A DNA stretch of 10,477 nt from G020353115 sp964481765 (GTDB lineage Bacteria; Bacteroidota; Bacteroidia; Bacteroidales; VadinHA17): assembly GCA_964481765.1 (NCBI GenBank), contig CAYZVJ010000101.1, positions 1 to 10,477 of the forward strand, in the 5' to 3' direction. Positions 5,298-10,477 of the stretch are shown one piece after another. A program made the position numbers and the translations under genes. The notes below the pieces were generated by a model, which was given only the letters and a program-made list of their open reading frames with translations, searched no databases and was not told the DNA's origin. How positions within the stretch are numbered: position 1 is the first letter of the stretch; the number at the start of each line of letters is the position of its first letter.

Positions 5298-8200
5298 ATG
5301 ATGGCAAGATGTTTATTAACCACACTGATGCTTATCCTGATATCCGGACATTCAGTGATCTATTCCCAGCAACTGAGTTCATTTTCTGAAGATCCGGAAA
5401 AATTTATTGAGGAAGTGAACCTTTATATGGGCACAAAACTGAATGAAGAGACGCAACAGGTGCTTAACAACTTCCAGCATTTCTGGCTTTCCGGTGTGTT
5501 CTCATTGGAAGAGAAATCACGAATTATTCAGGTCTCGAATGCATTTTTATCGCGCAAAGCCAGGCCTGTACCTCATTTCAGCAATTATTTTTTAGCCCTC
5601 TTTCACTTCAAACAGATCAACCACGAGCAGGCAAGTTATGATGCATGGGAATCCGGACTTCTCTCTCTTATCCGGGACCGGAAAGTACAACTCAGAGAAG
5701 TTGACCGATTTCTGGAGATCGCAGTCTGGTTATTATCTGAAAAAACACTATATCAATCTGCTTCCGTACGGTGGGTTGCTACTGCCGACGATTTTCGTTT
5801 CCATTATGATTCCACCATCTTTGTAACATTTGATAAAACGGATTTGATCTGCTATGCTCAGAGGGACAGTGGCACTCTAACAGAGACCTCCGGAATTTTT
5901 AACCCGGTAACGGTGCACTGGGAAGGAAAAGGTGGAAAGGTAAATTGGATCAGGGCGGGTTTTGATGAGGCGAATGTATTTGCTGAACTATTTGATTACA
6001 AGATTGATATGACAAAATCACAATACCAGGCTGATTCCGTCTATTTTACTAATTCACATTATTTCACCGAACCCCTCCTGGGTGAACTTGAAAACAAAAT
6101 TACCAGGGTGACGACTCCCCAGAGAGCAATCTATCCACGATTCAATTCCTATACAAAACGGTTTGTGATCGAAGACATTTACGAAAATGTGGATTTTGAA
6201 GGAGGATTGTCAATGCAGGGAGCCAAAATGAATGGATCCGGTAACCAGATGGAAAATGCCTGGCTTAAATTTTACAGGAACGATACCCTCTTTATGAAGG
6301 TGGGGTCCCAATTCTTCGTGTTTTTGAGTGACCGGGTATCCAGCATCAATACAGAAATAACGATCTATCTTCAGGATGATTCAATCTATCACCCCAGGAT
6401 AGCCTTGAGCTACAATGTTGAAGGTCGGGAATTATCGCTTTACCGGACTGACGATGTTATGATGCAAACGCCCTATTATAGCTCCTACCACAACATCGAT
6501 ATGGACTTTGAGCTGCTGGCATGGAAAATTGACGAGCCCACGATCAAATTCACCATGCAAAGAGGGGCAGCCATTGGACAGGCAACCTTTGAATCGAACA
6601 ATTTTTTTAATGAAAATCATTTTTACAGGATCCAGGCTCTTGATGAAAATCACCCGCTGGTTATCCTGAAGAAATTTGGTGAATATTACTACTCCGACGA
6701 TTTTCCCGTTGAGGAACTGGCAAAAATCCTGGAAAAACCCACATCCCATGTAATACAGTTGTGTATCCGATTATCAACCGACGGATTTGTCTATTTCGAC
6801 GAAGAATCCGGCGAAGTGACCTTGAGGGAGAAACTGTTTGATTACCTGGACGCCTTTGCCGGGAATATTGATTATGATGTCATCGATTTTGTTTCAAATA
6901 CCACTGCTCCGCTTGAAAATGCTTCACTCGATCTGCGGACCATGGAACTGACCATTAATGGGGTGCCGGAAATCCACATCAGCGACTCCCAGAATGTAGC
7001 AATTTACCCCAGGGGTGAAAAAATTATCCTGAAGAAAAACAGGAATTTCAATTTTGACGGGAAGATCCAGGCCGGATTATTTACTTTTTTCGGGGAGGAT
7101 TTTGCTTTTGACTATGATACCTTCAAGATCAACCTCAATAACATCGATTCCTTAAGCATAGCCATACAGGGAGAAGAGTATGACCGGTATGGCAATCCCT
7201 ATATTTCAGATATCGAGAATATCATTGAACTAGTGACAGGGGATCTCCTGATTGACGATCCACAAAACAAATCAGGACTGACCAGTTTCCCCGAATATCC
7301 TATATTCCAGAGCAAAGAAAACTCTTACGTATATTACGAGAATGCATCCAACCTGGATAGTATCTATCCCCGTGAGAGTTTCTATTTCGAACTGGAACCT
7401 TATACCGTTTACAGTCTTGACAAATTTTCGAAAGAGGATGTTGCCTTCGAAGGTCGATTCACAAGCGGGAGTGTCTTTCCGACCATAACCCAGACCCTCA
7501 CGGTACAGGAGGACAATTCGCTTGGGTTTAAGATGGTCGTTCCGGAAGAAGGAATTCCAGTCTACGGTGGGAAGGGCATGTTCTACGATAATATAAACAT
7601 GAGCAACAAAGGTTTGAAGGGAAAAGGGAAACTTACCTATCTCAATTCCGCTACACTATCGGAAAATTTTATGTTCTATCCCGATTCCATGCATGCAACA
7701 GCCACTGAATTCCAGGTCACCGAATCAGGAACCAGTGATCTGTTTCCCATGGTCCTGGCTGATAATGTGAGCGTGAAGTGGTATCCAAATGACGATGAGT
7801 GGTTTGCTGAAAAGATCGATAAAAACATCACCATGTTTAACGAAGGTACCCGCCTTGATGGCTCCATCCGGATGAGTCCATCCGGGTTGACAGGTTCCGG
7901 GACGATGATTATGCCGGATGCAAACCTGACTGCAGAAAATTTCAATTACGGTAAGAATACCATTGATACCGATACGGCTGATTTCTTCCTGAAATCAATT
8001 CGTACCGATGGTTACTCCTTCATTGCCGAAAACGTAAGTTCCCAGATAGATTTCCAGAAGAGTAAGGGACTATTCTCATCCAATGAGGATTCAGCTCTTG
8101 TAAAATTCCCCGAAAATGAATACGTAAGCACCCTGAGTTATTTTAACTGGAATATGGAAGTGAAAGAGGTGGCACTGGGAACAAAAGAGAAACATCCCAG

Positions 8201-9800
8201 GGAAATGATACCCGAAGAGGACTCCCTCCGGCTGATGGATGCCAGACTTGAACAGCCAACCTTTGTGTCCATCAATCCCAGACAGGATTCCCTGGGATTT
8301 GTTACCGATTCAGCTGTTTTTAACCTGAGAGAAAATCTCATCACGGCATATAATGTGAATTTCATCGAAGTGGCTGATGCACTCGTTTTTCCATATGAAG
8401 GAAAAGTGAATATTGAAAACCGGGCACAGATAAGAACCCTTGAGAATGCAATTATCATGGCAAATCAGAAACACAGGATTCATTCGGCCAATGTCAATAT
8501 TCTGAACAAAAACGATTATACTGCCTCGGGGAAGTATAACTACGTCGATGAAAACGAGACCGTACAAATAATAGAATTCGATAACATCCGGGTAAATGAA
8601 TCGGGATATACGACTGCCCAGGGCAGTATCATCGAATCGGAGAATTTTACCCTGAACCCGGCTTTTGAATACATTGGTGATGTTAGCCTCGATGCCGAAA
8701 ACAAATTCCTAACCTTTACGGGTGGTGCACGGGTTGTACATGGCTGTGAAAACCTGGAACGAAGGCACATAAAATTCACAGCAGAAATTGACCCCGAAAA
8801 CGTCATGATTCCGGTTCCTACAGAGCCCAGAGACATAAACAATAATCGCATATTCAACGGCCACTTCATCAGTAACGACTCCACGCACATCTATTCTGCA
8901 CTACTCTCAAGACGAAAGACTTACAGTGATAATCCCATATCAACCGCCGAAGGTTTTATCTTTTTCGATCAGGGTTCAGGCAACTATAAAATTGGTAGCC
9001 GTGAGAAGCTGGCTGATGAAAACAACACCGGAAATTTCATTGTATTCAACACGAACTCTTGTGAATTATATGGAGAGGGAAAACTGAATCTTGCTGTTGA
9101 CTATGGTCAACTCTCGATGACCACTGTGGGTAACATCACCCAAAACCTTGTATCCAATGTATCCCGGATGGAGTTGATCATAGGGCTCAATTTCTTTTTC
9201 CTCCCGGAGGCATTTGATATGATGGTAAATGAAATTGACGCAATGCCAACTCTTGAAGGAGCTGACCTTGGGACATCCAGCTATAGAAAAGGAATAGAAG
9301 AGATCATCGGGAAGGAGAAAGCGAGAGCCCTCAGGGAAGAGACTAATCTCTATGGCAGGGTCAGCCAACTGCCACCTGAATTGCAATTCAATATTCTGCT
9401 GACCCACGTTAACCTGGTATGGAATGACGCTACCAGTTCCTACCGCTCTGTCGGTAAGATAGGCATAGGGAACATCCTGAATACCCAGTTGAATGTCATG
9501 GTGGATGGGCACCTGGAAATACAGAAAAAACGAAGCGGAGACCTGTTTGATGTCTACCTGGAAATGGATGATAACACCTGGTATTACTTCAGCTACTCCA
9601 GAGGTGTGCTGCAAAGCAGCTCATCAAACAAAGAGTATAACGCCCTGTTGACCAGCTTGAATGAAAGCCAGCGACGCTTAAAGGTGAGAAGCGGGGAGAC
9701 ATCCTATATCTATATGGTTGCTGTAGCCCAGAAACTCAATTCATTCCTCAGTCGATTCAGAAACCGGGATCCCGGAGAAGAAGGGGAAATGGAGAGATGA
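5298..9800 (+). CDS. Large secreted beta-rich protein of unknown function (1500 residues) with an embedded winged-helix-like segment
   Basis: I do not recognise a named family. An N-terminal signal peptide is clear: R4, a hydrophobic core (about 6-15) and a likely signal peptidase I site after IYS, before Gln24. There is no Cys for a lipid anchor. Residues about 28-150 look helical, and most of the rest alternates like long beta-sheet. Two segments are plainly related: 765-807 and 856-898 share the pattern I-x-MS-xx-GL-x-G-x-G, then A-x-L-(S/T)-x-ENF. A weaker third copy may begin near 297. Lines such as 'DSAVFNLRENLITAYN' recall LptA/OstA-type strands, which is only a resemblance. Residues about 452-517 read like a winged helix (PVEELAKILEKP, then LSTDGFVYFDEESGEVTL). 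No C-terminal type IX sorting domain, membrane helix or obvious enzyme motif is visible. The start is ATG-ATG at 5298/5301, 16 nt after a good promoter. A periplasmic or outer-membrane structural role is an inference. Confidence 0.88.
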   Translation: MMARCLLTTLMLILISGHSVIYSQQLSSFSEDPEKFIEEVNLYMGTKLNEETQQVLNNFQHFWLSGVFSLEEKSRIIQVSNAFLSRKARPVPHFSNYFLALFHFKQINHEQASYDAWESGLLSLIRDRKVQLREVDRFLEIAVWLLSEKTLYQSASVRWVATADDFRFHYDSTIFVTFDKTDLICYAQRDSGTLTETSGIFNPVTVHWEGKGGKVNWIRAGFDEANVFAELFDYKIDMTKSQYQADSVYFTNSHYFTEPLLGELENKITRVTTPQRAIYPRFNSYTKRFVIEDIYENVDFEGGLSMQGAKMNGSGNQMENAWLKFYRNDTLFMKVGSQFFVFLSDRVSSINTEITIYLQDDSIYHPRIALSYNVEGRELSLYRTDDVMMQTPYYSSYHNIDMDFELLAWKIDEPTIKFTMQRGAAIGQATFESNNFFNENHFYRIQALDENHPLVILKKFGEYYYSDDFPVEELAKILEKPTSHVIQLCIRLSTDGFVYFDEESGEVTLREKLFDYLDAFAGNIDYDVIDFVSNTTAPLENASLDLRTMELTINGVPEIHISDSQNVAIYPRGEKIILKKNRNFNFDGKIQAGLFTFFGEDFAFDYDTFKINLNNIDSLSIAIQGEEYDRYGNPYISDIENIIELVTGDLLIDDPQNKSGLTSFPEYPIFQSKENSYVYYENASNLDSIYPRESFYFELEPYTVYSLDKFSKEDVAFEGRFTSGSVFPTITQTLTVQEDNSLGFKMVVPEEGIPVYGGKGMFYDNINMSNKGLKGKGKLTYLNSATLSENFMFYPDSMHATATEFQVTESGTSDLFPMVLADNVSVKWYPNDDEWFAEKIDKNITMFNEGTRLDGSIRMSPSGLTGSGTMIMPDANLTAENFNYGKNTIDTDTADFFLKSIRTDGYSFIAENVSSQIDFQKSKGLFSSNEDSALVKFPENEYVSTLSYFNWNMEVKEVALGTKEKHPREMIPEEDSLRLMDARLEQPTFVSINPRQDSLGFVTDSAVFNLRENLITAYNVNFIEVADALVFPYEGKVNIENRAQIRTLENAIIMANQKHRIHSANVNILNKNDYTASGKYNYVDENETVQIIEFDNIRVNESGYTTAQGSIIESENFTLNPAFEYIGDVSLDAENKFLTFTGGARVVHGCENLERRHIKFTAEIDPENVMIPVPTEPRDINNNRIFNGHFISNDSTHIYSALLSRRKTYSDNPISTAEGFIFFDQGSGNYKIGSREKLADENNTGNFIVFNTNSCELYGEGKLNLAVDYGQLSMTTVGNITQNLVSNVSRMELIIGLNFFFLPEAFDMMVNEIDAMPTLEGADLGTSSYRKGIEEIIGKEKARALREETNLYGRVSQLPPELQFNILLTHVNLVWNDATSSYRSVGKIGIGNILNTQLNVMVDGHLEIQKKRSGDLFDVYLEMDDNTWYYFSYSRGVLQSSSSNKEYNALLTSLNESQRRLKVRSGETSYIYMVAVAQKLNSFLSRFRNRDPGEEGEMER

Positions 9801-9805
9801 AGAAA

Positions 9806-9833
9806 GTTATTCGTGATAAGTTATATGTTATAA
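9806..9833 (+). repeat. Four-unit 7-bp tandem repeat (GTTATNN)
   Basis: Immediately after the stop codon of the 1500-residue gene come four consecutive heptamers: GTTATTC, GTGATAA, GTTATAT and GTTATAA. Each matches GTTATNN with at most one change. The array fills much of the 69-bp convergent gap and is not part of any convincing gene. Confidence 0.6.
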
Positions 9834-9851
9834 GATGGACAAAACTTATCA
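9814..9851. repeat. Inverted repeat in a convergent gap; possible weak bidirectional terminator
   Basis: TGATAAGTT (9814-9822) and AACTTATCA (9843-9851) are perfect 9-bp inverted repeats separated by 20 nt. They lie between the converging ends of the 1500-residue protein gene and the phosphoesterase gene. The stem is AT-rich and has no T-tract, so terminator activity is uncertain. The right arm belongs to a short 8-bp repeat pair read on the minus strand, GTTAATAA then GTTGATAA (9861 down to 9846). Confidence 0.4.
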
Positions 9852-9869
9852 ACTTATTAACTGAATCAC

Positions 9870-10364
9870 TTACCCCCTCTCCTTCTCAAATACCTCCAGA
9901 TCTTTGATCTCCGTTCCGTCGATCACAAAGCGCACTGCCGTGATCTTTTTGTGCAGTCCCGATTTACCTGCTGCCCCGGGATTAATATGCAAAAGCTTAC
10001 GCTTTTTATCATACATTACCTTAAGGATGTGGGAATGTCCTGAAATAAAAAGCATGGGTGGGTCTTTTCGAATGGCATCACGTATGGATTGGTCGTACTT
10101 CTCCGGGTATCCCCCAATATGGGAAATCAAGACATCAACGTTTTCGCAAAAGAAACGAAGGTGTTCCGGGAATCTTCTTCTGATCGCCGTTCCATCAATG
10201 TTACCGTAAACTGCCCGGAAGATTTTCCGTGCTTCGAACCTGTCACATATTTCCAGATTCCCGATATCACCCGCGTGCCATACTTCATCACAGTCAGAGA
10301 AAAATTCCTCCAGGGAAGGGTCAAGATACCCATGTGTATCCGATAAAAGACCGATCTTCTTCAC
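9870..10364 (-). CDS. YfcE/MJ0936-type metallophosphoesterase
   Basis: This 164-residue cytoplasmic protein belongs to the small calcineurin-like phosphodiesterases (YfcE/MJ0936 group), which use two metal ions to cleave phosphodiesters; the natural substrate is generally unknown. The metal ligands are present in order: D9 and H11 (SDTHG), D33 (HAGDIGN), N55 (YGNID), H82 (SHIGG), H110 and H112 (SGHSH), followed by NPGAAG at 128-133. Length is normal for the group. The start codon is GTG at 10362-10364. It is the only option, because an in-frame TAA stands two codons upstream and the protein must begin close to the first metal-binding motif. The gene converges on the 1500-residue protein gene with 69 nt between stops and diverges from the putative rsmE. 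It could equally act on small molecules, nucleic acid ends or lipids; nothing here decides this. Confidence 0.93.
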   Translation of the reverse strand: MKKIGLLSDTHGYLDPSLEEFFSDCDEVWHAGDIGNLEICDRFEARKIFRAVYGNIDGTAIRRRFPEHLRFFCENVDVLISHIGGYPEKYDQSIRDAIRKDPPMLFISGHSHILKVMYDKKRKLLHINPGAAGKSGLHKKITAVRFVIDGTEIKDLEVFEKERG

Positions 10365-10377
10365 TGTTTAACGATTA

Positions 10378-10385
10378 TAAAAATA
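10378..10385 (-). promoter_or_regulatory. Candidate -7 box upstream of the phosphoesterase
   Basis: On the minus strand this reads TATTTTTA, seven of eight positions counting the free ones, ending 13 nt before the GTG start. A second, perfect -7 match (TATATTTG, 10449 down to 10442) lies 77 nt upstream. Neither has a clear TTTG at -33, so the real promoter is uncertain. Confidence 0.3.
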
Positions 10386-10419
10386 AAACCGAACCTGGAA
10401 AGAAATTATGGAAAAGTCC

Positions 10420-10427
10420 TATTTTTG
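10420..10427 (+). promoter_or_regulatory. Candidate -7 box upstream of the putative rsmE
   Basis: TATTTTTG is a perfect TAnnTTTG match ending 24 nt before the ATG at 10452, similar in spacing to the boxes before folP and cdaA. No TTTG is seen at the -33 position. Confidence 0.35.
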
Positions 10428-10451
10428 TTTAACATCTCCAACAAATATACA

Positions 10452-10477
10452 ATGCATATTTTTTATTCTCCCGGTAT
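10452..10477 (+). CDS. rsmE: Start of a probable 16S rRNA (uracil-1498-N3)-methyltransferase, cut by the window end
   Basis: The last 26 bases open with ATG and encode MHIFYSPG plus two bases of the next codon, with no stop before the window edge. Bacteroidota RsmE proteins typically begin with a very similar stretch (MHLFYTPDI-like). RsmE methylates U1498 of 16S rRNA in the small ribosomal subunit. Supporting signs are a good -7 box 24 nt upstream and an A-rich stretch just before the ATG. Only eight residues are visible, so this is recognition of a conserved N-terminus, not of a domain. Confidence 0.5.

Noticed and set aside
9066..9614. A 182-codon antisense open frame within the large gene
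   Set aside because: It lies wholly opposite well-supported coding sequence, has no promoter or recognisable motif, and is best explained as a shadow frame.
9806..9861. CRISPR-like or attachment-site array
   Set aside because: Units are only 7-8 bp with no spacers, and there are no cas, integrase or transposase genes nearby.
9797..9907. A 36-codon ORF whose ATG overlaps the stop of the large gene (ATGA)
   Set aside because: It translates the heptamer repeats and runs antisense into the end of the phosphoesterase gene; its composition looks like translated repeat, not protein.

Overview
This window looks like ordinary chromosome of a member of the Bacteroidota, most likely a Bacteroidales-type bacterium known from a draft or metagenome assembly. 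Three things point there. The gene set combines folP and cdaA, a BT_3928-type DoxX/thioredoxin-like membrane protein and tpiA. Starts mostly lack Shine-Dalgarno sequences. Gene-proximal intergenic DNA carries the Bacteroidota -7 promoter element TAnnTTTG. A run of exactly 100 Ns marks a scaffold gap inside folP. There are no rRNA or tRNA genes, insertion sequences, CRISPR arrays or phage genes.

Layout, left to right: plsY (phospholipid synthesis, +) converges on a minus-strand pair folP -> cdaA (dihydropteroate synthase, then the membrane diadenylate cyclase making c-di-AMP). From an 85-bp divergent gap, a plus-strand group runs right: a thymidylate kinase-like gene, the BT_3928-like membrane protein and tpiA. 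A 186-bp gap follows, holding a possible 32-codon ORF and the best promoter of the window. That promoter sits just before a 4.5-kb gene for a 1500-residue secreted protein of unknown function. This gene converges on a YfcE/MJ0936-type metallophosphoesterase (-). The last 26 bases appear to be the first codons of rsmE (+), divergent from the phosphoesterase.

Most genes are housekeeping: membrane lipid, folate, second messenger, nucleotide and glycolysis functions. The main unknown is the 1500-residue exported protein. It is beta-rich, has at least two clearly related internal repeats of the 'G-L-x-G-x-G' type, and contains an embedded winged-helix-like segment. I found no clear evidence of a new defence or mobile system. 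The other points of interest are the membrane protein with a CGCFGD motif fused to a thioredoxin-like domain lacking CXXC, the consistently short predicted 5' leaders, the short-period tandem repeats in the convergent gap near 9.8 kb, and the evidence that the 100-N gap is shorter than the DNA it replaces.
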